DNA of 64,000 nucleotides from Litoreibacter janthinus (GCF_900111945.1 NZ_FOYO01000001.1:1123751-1187750); one strand, 5' to 3'. Shown: positions 7,830 to 17,152, counted from the first letter of the stretch. Made by a program: numbers and translations. Notes: generated by a model from the sequence alone, not told the origin.

Positions 7830-8513
7830 CTATTCCCCCAAGCGACCTTCAAACTGAAACGCCAACTGGCGATTTATGGTGAGGTGGGACAACGGCATGC
7901 CCAAAACTTCTTCTGCCCTCAATATGACCGTGGCCGAGGCTCGTGCGTCCTCGCCCGCGTCGTGGTGATGGAAATCAAGGCCAAGGTGCTTTTTGAGGTT
8001 GGCGAGGCCGTGGCCTCCTCCCCCTTTCAGTGCTGGCCAGGCATGACGGGCAACTGTGACGCTGTTTGTCCAATGTGACGTGATCATCGGTAAGCCATAG
8101 CGCGCGCAAGCGGCTGTCAGGGCCATTTCATCAAAGGTGCTGTGTTGCACGAGCTTGTGCGTGTTCAGAACGTCAAACAATGCCGCATAGACAGTTGGGA
8201 AAGTCCCAGCTCCCGTCACAGTGTCAGCGGAAATTCCATGCAAGTCCGTGTTGAACGGCTCAAACGGCTCCTCGGGATCAATCAGGACCGAGTAGGTCTG
8301 TAAATCGCCAGTGCCGCTTACGAAGCAAAGCCCTATCTGACATATGCCACCGATTGTTTTGCCTGCCGTTTCGACATCCACCGCAATAAATCGAAATGGC
8401 CCGGGAGGCACCGTCTTTAGATGTCCAAATCTGTTCAACACGTCCACTATTCGATTGCGCTGCGTTCGTGGAGAACTACCACGCCGCGCAGCGGGGCAGC
8501 TTGCCCGAAGCAT
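7830..8513 (-). CDS. DnaQ-like DEDDh 3'-5' exonuclease
   Basis: The protein (up to 227 residues) is a free-standing exonuclease domain like DNA polymerase III epsilon. The acidic and His residues of the DEDDh class are present: VDVET (D46, E48), a central Asp in QHSTFDEM (D128), and HDAGEDA (H184, D189). It probably trims single-stranded DNA or RNA 3' ends in the cytoplasm. The N-terminal 24 residues of this reading do not look conserved; a GTG at 8441 just before LNRFGHL is a plausible real start. It stands alone between decayed sequences, so the context gives no pathway. Exonuclease activity is well supported; the precise substrate is not. Confidence 0.82.
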   Translation of the reverse strand: MLRASCPAARRGSSPRTQRNRIVDVLNRFGHLKTVPPGPFRFIAVDVETAGKTIGGICQIGLCFVSGTGDLQTYSVLIDPEEPFEPFNTDLHGISADTVTGAGTFPTVYAALFDVLNTHKLVQHSTFDEMALTAACARYGLPMITSHWTNSVTVARHAWPALKGGGGHGLANLKKHLGLDFHHHDAGEDARASATVILRAEEVLGMPLSHLTINRQLAFQFEGRLGE

Positions 8514-8587
8514 TCGCCAATAGACAATATCTGACGTGTTCTAGGCATATAAAACTCACCTCCAACGGCGCTGTGGATTTCAGTCAA

Positions 8588-9133
8588 CTAAGTAGCATTT
8601 TTCCATGTGACCGGGGTGACATAGACGATGCCATCATCAACGCTGACCATGATTTCACCTTCCTGAATATTAACCTGAAGCTTCATTGAGCGATTTGCCA
8701 ATTCGCCGAGGTCGCCGGTATCTTTCTGTGACAGATTCACGACCTGAAGATTTTCAAACCGAGAGGTGCTACCTTTGATCTTTTCCCACCACATTTCTGC
8801 GGTTCTGCCGCCGTAACTATAGACGCTCACCTTGTCCGCCTTGCCACAGGATTGACGCACAACCTTCTCACTTGGCAGCCCTAATGCGATCCACAACTCC
8901 ATCTCGCCACTCAGGCTTTTTTGCCAGATGTCAGGCTCATCATCCGTTGAAAGCCCCTTCGTCATCTGCAAATGCTCATGCGCATTCAAGGCAAAGGCAA
9001 GAACACGCACCATGAGCCGTTCGTCGGTCTCTGAAGGGTGTTTCGCCACTGTTAGTTTATGCGTCTCATAGTAGTGGCGATCCATATCCGAGATCGAAAG
9101 TTCAACTTTGTAGATAGTAGATTTTTGCGCCAT
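8588..9133 (-). CDS. yaeQ: YaeQ family protein
   Basis: The 181-residue protein matches YaeQ in length and in its opening (MAQKSTIYKVELSISDMDRH) and later motifs (GLPSEKVVRQSCGKADKV, YGGRTAEMWW). YaeQ proteins have a fold related to PD-(D/E)XK nucleases, and their cellular role is unsettled. The start is ATG 9133; the longer in-frame extension to 9424 is composed of unrelated sequence and runs into the RraA fragment. The gene sits alone among remnants, which suggests it is maintained while its neighbours decay. Confidence 0.92.
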   Translation of the reverse strand: MAQKSTIYKVELSISDMDRHYYETHKLTVAKHPSETDERLMVRVLAFALNAHEHLQMTKGLSTDDEPDIWQKSLSGEMELWIALGLPSEKVVRQSCGKADKVSVYSYGGRTAEMWWEKIKGSTSRFENLQVVNLSQKDTGDLGELANRSMKLQVNIQEGEIMVSVDDGIVYVTPVTWKNAT

Positions 9134-9311
9134 GCTCTGCCTCGGTGTAGTCAAGGTTAGTTCGGATGCAGCAGTTGCTGCCAACTTTGTGGACGAAGCT
9201 GCCGTTGACCGCACCGCGCTTGAACAGTTCCCAGTCCGAACCGACCATTTCCAGTCGATCGAACCTCGCGTCGCAAACTTCTGAAATTGGTCTTTGGTTA
9301 ATGGTGTAGCC

Positions 9312-9611
9312 CTAAGTTCGGACTTTTTCAAACGCTGACCAAGCTGCCTCAAACTTTCCGAAATCAAACCCGGCTTCTCGCGCAGGGTTGAGGACCAATT
9401 GTTCGGTTTCTTGCATCTTTGCAATCGCTGTCGCGAGCTGGCTCACGACTTCGGGCGGAATGACAACAGCGCCGTGCCGGTCAGCGTGGATAAGATCTCC
9501 TTGCGCCACTTCTAGTCCAAAAATGCTGACAGGAGTTCCCAGTTCGACAACATGCACAAACCCGTGCGAAGGCCCAATGGAACCGGCAAGGACCGGGTAG
9601 TCCGGCGCCAT
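9312..9611 (-). pseudogene. 3' fragment of an RraA-family gene
   Basis: The roughly 95 residues match the C-terminal half of RraA-family proteins (4-hydroxy-4-methyl-2-oxoglutarate aldolase-like): GSIGPSHGFVHVVELG, then GDLIHADRHGAVVIP and a closing helix. The N-terminal half is missing; the homologous frame hits a stop just upstream of 9611. The break falls at the place where the SnoaL-like gene on the other strand also loses its start, so a single deletion probably removed both 5' ends. The product is unlikely to be functional. Confidence 0.75.
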
Positions 9612-9612
9612 G

Positions 9613-10286
9613 TCGCCAAGGTCGCGCTACGCGACTTTCCACCGCGTCGAACATGGCAAGATCGTCGAAACGGCGCTGTTCGTTGATCTGTTGCACTTGA
9701 TGATGCAGGCGGGGCAATTTCCCTTGCCACCACAAACCGGCGCACATCTTGTGCAGCCCGGCCCGATGACCCATGACGGATTGCTCAACGCTGACGCCGC
9801 CCCCGACGAGGGCGCGGCGACGCTGGCACTGATCAACCGGATGATTGGCGACATAAACACGCACGAAAAATACCAGACGCGGCAAGAAGAACTCGCTCAG
9901 TGCTGGCACGACGATATGATCTGGTGGGGTCCAGCAGGCATCGGCGCGACTTACACGATCGACCGCTATATAGAACAGCATCAAACCCCCTTTCGATCCC
10001 AGATCAAACTCCCTTTCGATCCCAGATCAAAGACCGCAAATTCAATGGCCATATCTGCCGCATCGCCGAGGGAAATTTCGGCGGTTTTTTCGGCTGGGCT
10101 AACCTGACAGTGACCAATGCAGGCGGCTACATGGGCCTCCCTGCAGGGCAACCCGCCGATATGCGCGTGGTGGATATGTATCGTCGCGACGGCGACAAGT
10201 TGGCTGAGAACTGGATATTCATCGACATGCTGCATTGGCTGAACATGCAAGGCCTCGACGTGCTGGGCAGGTTGAGAGCAACTTGA
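9613..10286 (+). pseudogene. SnoaL/NTF2-like gene, 5'-truncated and frameshifted
   Basis: The reading resembles two successive SnoaL-like (polyketide cyclase/NTF2 fold) domains: a first domain lacking its start (HRVEHGKIVETALFVDLLHL) and a second (ALINRMIGDI to DMLHWLNMQG). The frame is broken at about 10010 by a 23-bp tandem duplication; removing one copy rejoins the 5' frame to the frame ending at 10286. The 5' end is missing at the junction with the RraA fragment. SnoaL-like proteins act on small organic molecules or bind ligands, and the substrate here is unknown. Two independent lesions make this a pseudogene. Confidence 0.8.
9988..10031 (+). repeat. 23-bp tandem duplication causing a frameshift
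   Basis: A 21-base unit beginning CCCTTTCGATCC and ending AGATCAAA occurs at 9988-10008 and again at 10011-10031, separated by CT, giving a 23-bp period. Since 23 is not a multiple of three, it shifts the frame of the SnoaL-like gene. The copies are identical, which points to a recent event. Confidence 0.95.
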
Positions 10287-10600
10287 CCTACAAGTGCGAC
10301 AACCAAGACCCAATGCGCTCTTGAGGCAGCTCCCTTCGCACGTCAGTCATCAAACTAGACGGCGCACCATAACGTCAGAAGGCACGGACATCTGATGTGC
10401 GGGTTCGTTCAGCGCTGCCAACTTCCCTGAGATTCCGATGGTTTTTCTGCAAGCGAGGGCACCCGAATATTCTATCCAATGTAAAGAAAAGCAGGGACCA
10501 CAACCTGCTCAATCGTACGGTTATCGTCTGCTTCTACGGCTGGTTCCGCTTGTGGCATCTGTCACTCTGGGCTCAACGTGTGGGGCGACAATGCGGGTCT
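10287..10600. other. intergenic stretch downstream of the Mrp operon
   Basis: About 310 bases contain no supported gene. A 28-codon minus-strand frame at 10472-10558 (MPQAEPAVEADDNRTIEQ...) has a protein-like composition but no good ribosome binding site. I see no clear terminator for the Mrp operon. Confidence 0.4.
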
Positions 10601-10984
10601 TTACTTCTGAGCGGCCACGTCTCTGTCTTCGGCCGACGTGTTTAGCGTTGACCATGTATCGTCGCGCGGGGGGGCGGGCGGTGTGTCGCACGCCCGTTTG
10701 TGGATGTTCACCTTGGCGATGAAGTTTGCAGAAATTGGCGCTGTGACGAACAAGAACGCCATGATCAGCAATTCATGGGTCGATGGTTCACCGATACTGA
10801 AGGAATAAATGATCGAGGCGATCAGCAGCATGCCAACCCCCACCGTCCCAACTTTGGTTGGCGCATGCAACCGCGTCATGGGATCGTTGAATTTGAGCAG
10901 GCCGATTACGCCGACCAGTGCAAACCCTGACCCGATGATCAGGGAAAGGCAGACGATATATGTTCCAATAATTTGAGCTGTCAT
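10601..10984 (-). CDS. mrpG: Mrp/Pha antiporter subunit G
   Basis: The 127-residue membrane protein has three helices and the family signature GLLKFNDPMTRLHAPTKVGT at about 28-47. MrpG is a small subunit of the multi-subunit Na+(K+)/H+ antiporter of the inner membrane. The C-terminal 35 residues are hydrophilic and Pro/Asp-rich, longer than in many homologues. It is the last gene of the operon, and its ATG overlaps the mrpF stop by 4 bases. Confidence 0.93.
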   Translation of the reverse strand: MTAQIIGTYIVCLSLIIGSGFALVGVIGLLKFNDPMTRLHAPTKVGTVGVGMLLIASIIYSFSIGEPSTHELLIMAFLFVTAPISANFIAKVNIHKRACDTPPAPPRDDTWSTLNTSAEDRDVAAQK

Positions 10985-11268
10985 TCGATAATGTTCCCCC
11001 GCAAGATGAACCGCGCCAATGCAACGGTTGATACGAAACCAAGCATCGCGATGAGCAATGCAATCTCGAAATAAACCTGCACGCCATGGTGGATGCCCAG
11101 CACGATCACGAGCCCTAGCGCGTTGATAACCATCGTATCAAGCGCAAGGATGCGGTCGCCCGATGTTGGCCCCAATACAAGCCGCACCATCGACAAGACC
11201 TGTCCCAGTGCCAAAGTCACGAAGGTGATCGCCAGCGCGACGTTCAAGAATTGTGTCGCAAGTATCAT
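10981..11268 (-). CDS. mrpF: Mrp/Pha antiporter subunit F
   Basis: The 95-residue protein has three membrane helices and the MrpF motif VLGPTSGDRILALDTM (about 31-46), including the conserved Asp. It is a small subunit of the Mrp cation/proton antiporter. It overlaps mrpE upstream and mrpG downstream by 4 bases each, so the three are probably translationally coupled. Confidence 0.93.
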   Translation of the reverse strand: MILATQFLNVALAITFVTLALGQVLSMVRLVLGPTSGDRILALDTMVINALGLVIVLGIHHGVQVYFEIALLIAMLGFVSTVALARFILRGNIIE

Positions 11269-11765
11269 GAGAAAATCTCCAACAGGCGGGCCTCGTACCG
11301 GGTCTTGATCTCGTCCCGCACGCCATCAGGATCGTCTGTGTGAAGCACATGCACAAGAAGGCTGTGCCCCTCGTCTGATAGGTCCGCCGAAACTGTCCCA
11401 GGCGTCAGTGTGATTGTTCCGGCCAGCATGGTAATCGCTTCGGGCTTGCGCAGTTTCAGCGGCACCACAATCCATGCCGGTTTCAGCTTAGCTGTTGGGA
11501 CGCTGATTACGATCCATGCGACTTGGATGTTGGCGACGATGATGTCCCAGATCACAATCGTGCTATAGCTAATCATCTTGCCCGCCCGGAACCCTTTGGG
11601 AGTATCAGGCCACCAGATCGATGTGCCCCATGGGATGATGACCCCAAGCATGAACCCAAAAACGATCATCCCGGCGGAGATTTCGTTTTGCAGCAGCATC
11701 CAGACGATTGTCAGGATCAGTGTCAAAAGAGGGTGCGGCAACAGCCAGTTGAATGCGCGTCCCAT
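11265..11765 (-). CDS. mrpE: Mrp/Pha antiporter subunit E
   Basis: The 166-residue protein has N-terminal membrane helices and the MrpE features VANIQVAWIVI (about 90-100) and GTITLTPGTVSADL (about 116-129), followed by a soluble tail with LLVHVLHTDD. It is needed for assembly or activity of the Mrp antiporter. It starts 1 base after the mrpD stop and overlaps mrpF. Confidence 0.93.
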   Translation of the reverse strand: MGRAFNWLLPHPLLTLILTIVWMLLQNEISAGMIVFGFMLGVIIPWGTSIWWPDTPKGFRAGKMISYSTIVIWDIIVANIQVAWIVISVPTAKLKPAWIVVPLKLRKPEAITMLAGTITLTPGTVSADLSDEGHSLLVHVLHTDDPDGVRDEIKTRYEARLLEIFS

Positions 11766-11766
11766 G

Positions 11767-13314
11767 TTAGTGGTCCTCCTCTGTCTTGGTGCTATCGCTC
11801 AGCTTGCCCGGCGAGCCCACCACGGTAGAGATATAGGGCTGCGGCGCGAAGAGTTGACCGGCGACGCTGCCCATGTAGTCATGCATTTTCCCTGCAAGGA
11901 TCGTGTGCGCGGCCAGCAGCGTCACCAACCCGCCCACGGCGACATAGGATAAGGTGGCGGGGGGAGGTGCTGGCTCAACGTCGCCGGCCTCAACGCTTTT
12001 TGCTTTCCAGAACAGTATGCTGCCCGCGCGTGCAAATCCCACAATGCTGATCAGGCTGGATCCTAGCACTGTGGCCCAAATCCAGACCATCAGATCGGCG
12101 TTATATGCGGCGTCCAGCACCAAAAGCTTGCCCAAGAAGCCTGACAATGGCGGTAAACCCGCCATCGCTACTGCCCCGATGAAGAAGAGCCCAGCCGTCA
12201 GCGTGGCCCCTGAGACGGGCGGTTGCGCTGTCAGGTCCAGATTGGCGCGGCCCGCGCGCACCAGATCGGCGATTAGGAATAGGGTTGCTCCGGCCAGAGT
12301 GGAGTGGACAATGTAGTAAAGCGCCGCTGCGATCCCTGCGGGCGTGAACAAGGCGATAGATATCATCACCATTCCCATAGACCCAATGATGGAAAACGCG
12401 ACGAGCCTGTCGAGCTTCTTGGCGGCCAACACGCCGATCATCCCAATCGCGAGTGAGACCAGTGCGGCAGGCAACAGCCATGTGTCATGCAGCCCCGATG
12501 TCACCGCAAGATCAGGCGGAAAGATTAGCGTATAGACCCGAATGATCGCGTAAGCGCCGACCTTGGTCATGATCGCGAACAGAGCCGCGACCGGGGCAGG
12601 GGCCTCGGCGTAGCTGGAAGGCAGCCAGAAATGCAACGGAACAAGGGCCGCTTTAATCGCAAAGACCAGCAACAAAAGCACGGCTGCGAGGCGAATTCCG
12701 ACCGTTTCATCGGGGGTGATCAACGCCACACGGTTTGCCAGATCGGCCATGTTCAGAGTGCCTGTCTCAGCATAGATCGCACCCAATGCGAACAGGAACA
12801 GCGTCGATCCGATCAGGTTGAACAGAACATATTGCACGCCCGCCCGCAGTCGTTGCGTCCCGCCTGCGTGGATCATTAGCCCGTAAGAGGCGATCAAAAG
12901 CACCTCGAAGAACACAAAGAGGTTGAAAAGGTCGCCCGTCAGGAACGCCCCCAATATCCCCATCAGTTGAAACTGGAACAAGGCATGGAAATTCCGCCCA
13001 CGGTCGTCCCATCCAGAGCTGATGGCGTAGATGAGCACGAAGAGCGCCAAAATCACCGTCAGGAGAACCATCATGGTCGACAATCTGTCGCCAACCAGCA
13101 CGATCCCGAAAGGGGCCGCCCAATCGCCTAGTTGATAAAGCATGATCGTGCCGTCGGCAGCCGTCCACGCAAGCCCGCCAGTGATGGCGATCAGCATCAA
13201 CACACCGACGATGGAAAAGACGCGTTGAATCCCGATGTGATAGCGCGCTGCCAGCACAATGAAGGGTGCCAGCATTGCGGGTAATACCACGGGGGCGACC
13301 AACCAATGGGTCAT
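11767..13314 (-). CDS. mrpD: Mrp/Pha antiporter subunit D (NuoN/ND4-like)
   Basis: The 515-residue polytopic protein belongs to the proton-conducting antiporter family shared with complex I subunits. The conserved core reads AIKAALVPLHFWLPSSYAEA at about 221-240, with the key Lys and the HFWLP motif, followed by MTKVGAYAI. It is a transmembrane subunit of the Mrp cation/H+ antiporter, which exports Na+ (or K+) using the proton gradient and so helps in pH and salt tolerance. Its start overlaps the mrpC stop by 4 bases. Confidence 0.94.
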   Translation of the reverse strand: MTHWLVAPVVLPAMLAPFIVLAARYHIGIQRVFSIVGVLMLIAITGGLAWTAADGTIMLYQLGDWAAPFGIVLVGDRLSTMMVLLTVILALFVLIYAISSGWDDRGRNFHALFQFQLMGILGAFLTGDLFNLFVFFEVLLIASYGLMIHAGGTQRLRAGVQYVLFNLIGSTLFLFALGAIYAETGTLNMADLANRVALITPDETVGIRLAAVLLLLVFAIKAALVPLHFWLPSSYAEAPAPVAALFAIMTKVGAYAIIRVYTLIFPPDLAVTSGLHDTWLLPAALVSLAIGMIGVLAAKKLDRLVAFSIIGSMGMVMISIALFTPAGIAAALYYIVHSTLAGATLFLIADLVRAGRANLDLTAQPPVSGATLTAGLFFIGAVAMAGLPPLSGFLGKLLVLDAAYNADLMVWIWATVLGSSLISIVGFARAGSILFWKAKSVEAGDVEPAPPPATLSYVAVGGLVTLLAAHTILAGKMHDYMGSVAGQLFAPQPYISTVVGSPGKLSDSTKTEEDH

Positions 13315-13667
13315 GATGTGCCCTCCGACGTGTCGTCTGACGGGTCAGGGCGATCATCTACATGGTCATCATCAGACCCAAGAAATGCGCCCAACCCGAT
13401 CATCACCACCACAGCCGTCATGCCGAATGAAATCACGATGGCCGTCAGCACCAAGGCCTGCGGCAGCGGGTCAGTGTAGGTCGTGACGCCGTCGCGCAGC
13501 ACTGGCGGGGCTCCTACGGCAACCCTGCCGGATGTGAACAAAAAGACGTTCACGGCATAGGTCAGCAAGGAGATGCCCAAGATCACCGGGAAGGTCCGCA
13601 AACGCAGCACAAGGTAGATTCCTGCGGCGGTCATGATCCCGATGGCGGATGCGATGAGAAGTTCCAT
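13311..13667 (-). CDS. mrpC: Mrp/Pha antiporter subunit C (NuoK-like)
   Basis: The 118-residue protein has three helices and is related to NuoK, with GISLLTYAVNVFLF and DPLPQALVLTAIVI as clear family motifs. ATG 13667 gives the normal subunit length; the upstream in-frame extension lies inside mrpAB and is noise. It begins 1 base after the mrpAB stop. The C terminus is a short acidic tail rich in Asp. Confidence 0.93.
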   Translation of the reverse strand: MELLIASAIGIMTAAGIYLVLRLRTFPVILGISLLTYAVNVFLFTSGRVAVGAPPVLRDGVTTYTDPLPQALVLTAIVISFGMTAVVVMIGLGAFLGSDDDHVDDRPDPSDDTSEGTS

Positions 13668-13668
13668 G

Positions 13669-16524
13669 TTACGCTCCCTCCGTGAGGTCTTCGCGGGAGG
13701 GGTCGATATCCATCGGGTGCAAGCTCTCGGTTGACTCGATGCGTCGGTCCAGTCTTGAGAAGCTTTCCAAGGACAGCATGACAGCACCTACGACCGACAG
13801 GAGAACCCCCACATCGAACAAGGCAGCCGTGGCCAGTTCAAACTTTTCAAACGGGGGGATGCGGACATAGGTAAAGTCAGAGGTCAGGAACGGTTTGCTC
13901 ACGAACCAAGATCCGATCCCAGTGAGGCCAGCCACCAGCACGCCGGCGCCGATGACCCCGTGATAAGGATATTTCAACCGCGCCGAGGTCCATGAGAAAC
14001 CGCTGGCCATATATTGCATAACCACACCTATTGAGACGATCAGGCCGGCGATAAATCCGCCTCCCGGCTCATTATGACCTCTTAGGAAGATATAAAACCC
14101 AACCATCACCACCACAGGCATCATGCCGCGTGTCAGGACCACCATCATCATCGGGTGCATGTCGCCCGCCCGCGGTTGATCTGGTTTGCGGTTCAGCAGT
14201 TTTGCACTGACCGGCCCACCCAATAGCGTTTCGGTTAGCGCGTAGATCAGCAAGGCCGCGATGCTCAGAACGATGATTTCGCCGAAGGTGTCAAAGCCAC
14301 GGAAGTCGACCAGAATGACATTGACCACATTGGTGCCGCCACCGCCCTTGTAGGAGTTGGCGAGGTGAAACTCAGATATCGAGGCACTCACCGGATCGCG
14401 CAGCATATAGTGATAGGCCATCGCAAAGCTGGCCAGACCACCTGCGATCGCAAGTCCCGCATCCCGCACCCGACGAAGGACCGAGCTTTCAATCGGTGTC
14501 CGGTTGGGAAGGAAATTCAGCGCAAGCAACATCAGAATGATCGTTACGACCTCAACCGTGAACTGGGTCATCGCCAGATCAGGCGCGCTGAGGAAGGCAA
14601 ACCCGATCGAGACCATCAACCCGACGATGCCAATCAGGATTAGTGACGCGAACCGGTTGCGGTGCAAGAACACCATGCCGATGGTCGCGGCCACCAGCAT
14701 ACCCCAGCCCGCAATCTGAACTGGATTGGTGGATTGCAGCGCGTGGGTCGGTGCGCCGATGGTGCCTGTTGTCCAAGCATAATACCCTGCAACTACGATC
14801 GTCATCATACCTACCGCAGCATAGCGCGAAAACGCACCATTGTGCAGCGGCAAGATCAGGGCTTGGGCCATGCGGGCGGCGATCTCGACGATGGCCTCGA
14901 AGATCACTTTTGCTTCAGGGCGTGGCGTCGTCTCCCAAACCCGCAATGCGGGTTTGAAGATCGCCAGCACCACCAAGCCGCCCACAACAGCGATGATCGA
15001 CATGTAAAGCGCAGGCACGAGCCCGTGCCAGATTTTAAAGTAGGCGGTTGGAACGTCTGCTGCGTTCCCCAGCACGGAGGCGGTGATCAGTTTTACAAAG
15101 GGCTCAGCCACGAAAGGCGCGACGCCAATCACCACGACCGGGATAATCAACAGGGCAGGCGGCAACCAAAGCCCCGCACCCGGATCGTGCGGTTTCGCGG
15201 GGTAATCATCGCGCACCGGACCAAAGAACACATGGGCGATCAGTCGGAAACAATAGGCGGCAGAGAACAGTGACCCGACGGTTGCCAGAACAGGCACCAA
15301 CCATGGGATGTTGAACAGGACCGTGTGGTTGGCCTCCTCCAGCATCATCTCTTTGGACAAAAAGCCATTGAGCAGCGGGATACCCGCCATAGATAGGGCG
15401 GCGAGCGAGACAATTATAAAGGTGATCGGCATGAGCGTTCGTAAACCGCCCAAACGCCTGATGTCGCGGGTGTGCGCTTCATGGTCGATGATGCCAGCGG
15501 ACATGAACAGAGCTGCTTTGAAAGTCGCGTGGTTAAGGATGTGAAACACTGCCGCCATGGCGCCGAAGGCAGTGCCGGTCCCCAGAAGCATCGTGATCAG
15601 CCCCAGATGGCTGACGGTTGAGAAGGCCAGCAGCGCTTTGAGGTCATGTTTGAACAGCGCAATGATCGCGCCCAGAACCATCGTGATCAACCCGGCGGTC
15701 GTGACAATCACAAACCACTCCGTCGTGCCCGACAACACCGGCCACATCCGCGCCATCAGGAAAATTCCGGCCTTCACCATCGTGGCTGAGTGCAGATAGG
15801 CCGAAACGGGCGTCGGAGCGGCCATCGCGTGTGGCAGCCAGAAATGGAACGGGAACTGCGCGGATTTTGTAAAACACCCCAGCAAGATCAGGATCAGCGC
15901 TGGCACGTAAAGCGGATCAGCTTGGATCAACTCGCGGTTTTGCAGGATCACGCTAAGGTCATAGCTGCCCACGATCTGGCCCAAGATCAGCATACCACCA
16001 ATCATCGCAAGGCCGCCCATACCGGTTACGGTCAGGGCCATGCGCGCGCCTTGGCGACCTTCGGGCAGGTGTTTCCAGTAGCCGATCAGCAAGAAGGAAG
16101 AGAGCGACGTAAGCTCCCAGAAAATCAACAAAAGCAGAATGTTATCGGATAGGACGATCCCCACCATCGCGCCTTGGAAGAGCAGAAGATAGGTAAAGAA
16201 CTCGCCCATATGATCGGCGCGGCTAAGGTATTGGCGCGCATATGCGATGATCAAAAGGCCGATGCCAAGTATCAGCAACGCAAAGAAAAAGCCCAAGCTA
16301 TCCAGCATCAGCGTGAAATTCAGGCCCAACACAGGCATCCAATCGACCCGCGCCATAACCACATCACCGGCAAGGATGACGGGCAGGTTGGTCAGCAGGC
16401 CGATAAGGGCGGCCAAAGTAACTGTGAATGTGACCCCCGCCGTAGCAGTGCGCCCCGCGGCATTCATCAGACCGGGCAGCAAGGCACCAAAGAAGGGCAA
16501 AGCGACGATAAAGAAAAGTGACAC
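13669..16524 (-). CDS. mrpAB: fused Mrp/Pha antiporter subunits A and B
   Basis: The 951-residue protein joins MrpA (NuoL/ND5-like, about residues 1-780) to MrpB (about 800-940), as in the PhaAB proteins of alphaproteobacteria. Core A-subunit motifs include FWELTSLSSFLLIGYW, KSAQFPFHFWLPHAMAAPTP and HATFKAALFM. The MrpB part contains MMPVVVMVGFYIFLRGHNEP and GGGFIAGL. The start is GTG 16524, supported by AGGAG 7 bases upstream; the in-frame ATG at 16656 would add a non-conserved extension. It is the first gene of mrpAB-C-D-E-F-G, the full set for a Na+ or K+/H+ antiporter; the transported ion cannot be told from sequence. Confidence 0.94.
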   Translation of the reverse strand: MSLFFIVALPFFGALLPGLMNAAGRTATAGVTFTVTLAALIGLLTNLPVILAGDVVMARVDWMPVLGLNFTLMLDSLGFFFALLILGIGLLIIAYARQYLSRADHMGEFFTYLLLFQGAMVGIVLSDNILLLLIFWELTSLSSFLLIGYWKHLPEGRQGARMALTVTGMGGLAMIGGMLILGQIVGSYDLSVILQNRELIQADPLYVPALILILLGCFTKSAQFPFHFWLPHAMAAPTPVSAYLHSATMVKAGIFLMARMWPVLSGTTEWFVIVTTAGLITMVLGAIIALFKHDLKALLAFSTVSHLGLITMLLGTGTAFGAMAAVFHILNHATFKAALFMSAGIIDHEAHTRDIRRLGGLRTLMPITFIIVSLAALSMAGIPLLNGFLSKEMMLEEANHTVLFNIPWLVPVLATVGSLFSAAYCFRLIAHVFFGPVRDDYPAKPHDPGAGLWLPPALLIIPVVVIGVAPFVAEPFVKLITASVLGNAADVPTAYFKIWHGLVPALYMSIIAVVGGLVVLAIFKPALRVWETTPRPEAKVIFEAIVEIAARMAQALILPLHNGAFSRYAAVGMMTIVVAGYYAWTTGTIGAPTHALQSTNPVQIAGWGMLVAATIGMVFLHRNRFASLILIGIVGLMVSIGFAFLSAPDLAMTQFTVEVVTIILMLLALNFLPNRTPIESSVLRRVRDAGLAIAGGLASFAMAYHYMLRDPVSASISEFHLANSYKGGGGTNVVNVILVDFRGFDTFGEIIVLSIAALLIYALTETLLGGPVSAKLLNRKPDQPRAGDMHPMMMVVLTRGMMPVVVMVGFYIFLRGHNEPGGGFIAGLIVSIGVVMQYMASGFSWTSARLKYPYHGVIGAGVLVAGLTGIGSWFVSKPFLTSDFTYVRIPPFEKFELATAALFDVGVLLSVVGAVMLSLESFSRLDRRIESTESLHPMDIDPSREDLTEGA

Positions 16525-16835
16525 GAAAACTCCTGCGCGGTTTGTCCCGCCATTTTGTGCAGAACATTGCGGAAGTTGCAAAAGGTGAAAAGGGTTTATT
16601 TGCAGATTGATGGGCGATAACGGGCCGAGAACGAGGCGAAGGTCTCCTTTGATCACTCAATTCCAGTGACAGCGTCGCAAATCACGTTGGATGCCGCAAC
16701 GTCCTGATGTCAGCTCCGAGCCTGTATCGAGCGGTGATGCGAAATGCATTGATGACCACAAACGCGCAGACCTGCCGTTAGTCGAGTTGTTGTTAAAGCG
16801 GGGGGTGGTGATTGGGTTGATATGGGTCAAAGCGC

Positions 16836-16855
16836 ATATGCGGAAAGGCGCATAT
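16836..16855. promoter_or_regulatory. ArsR-type operator
   Basis: ATATGCG (16836-16842) and CGCATAT (16849-16855) form a perfect 7-bp inverted repeat with a 6-base spacer, 9 bases before the arsR start. Imperfect or perfect dyads of this size close to the start are typical ArsR/SmtB operators, so autorepression is likely. Confidence 0.65.
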
Positions 16856-16864
16856 TAAGGCGCT

Positions 16865-17152
16865 ATGCAAGAAATACTCAGCGCTTTATGTGACCCGACC
16901 CGCCGAGCCGCCCTTGGTATCCTTTGGGATGGAGGTGAGCATTGCATTTGCGAGTTGATGGAACGGCTTGATGCGAGCCAGAGCCGGATGTCGCGACACA
17001 TGAAGGTGTTGCGTGAAGCTGGCCTCGTCGCCGACCGTCGCGATGCGCAATGGGTTCGTTTTCGCCGAAACTCCGGTGTCGCACCGGATATCACAGCGGT
17101 GATAGCCGCAGTTTTGAAGGCAGAGAACGCCTTGGAGCAGGAAATGGCATGA
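16865..17152 (+). CDS. ArsR/SmtB-family repressor
   Basis: The 95-residue winged helix-turn-helix repressor has the metalloid site HCICEL (Cys27, Cys29) at the start of the sensor helix, like the CxC of ArsR, and a recognition helix in QSRMSRHMKVLREAG. It should leave DNA on binding arsenite, antimonite or another thiophilic metal. Its stop overlaps the permease start as ATGA. An operator-like dyad lies just upstream. Confidence 0.9.
   Translation: MQEILSALCDPTRRAALGILWDGGEHCICELMERLDASQSRMSRHMKVLREAGLVADRRDAQWVRFRRNSGVAPDITAVIAAVLKAENALEQEMA

Noticed and set aside
9132..9284. 50-codon plus-strand ORF (MLCLGVVKVSSD...) between yaeQ and the RraA fragment
   Set aside because: It looks protein-like but has no family resemblance or ribosome binding site; it may be part of the surrounding decay.
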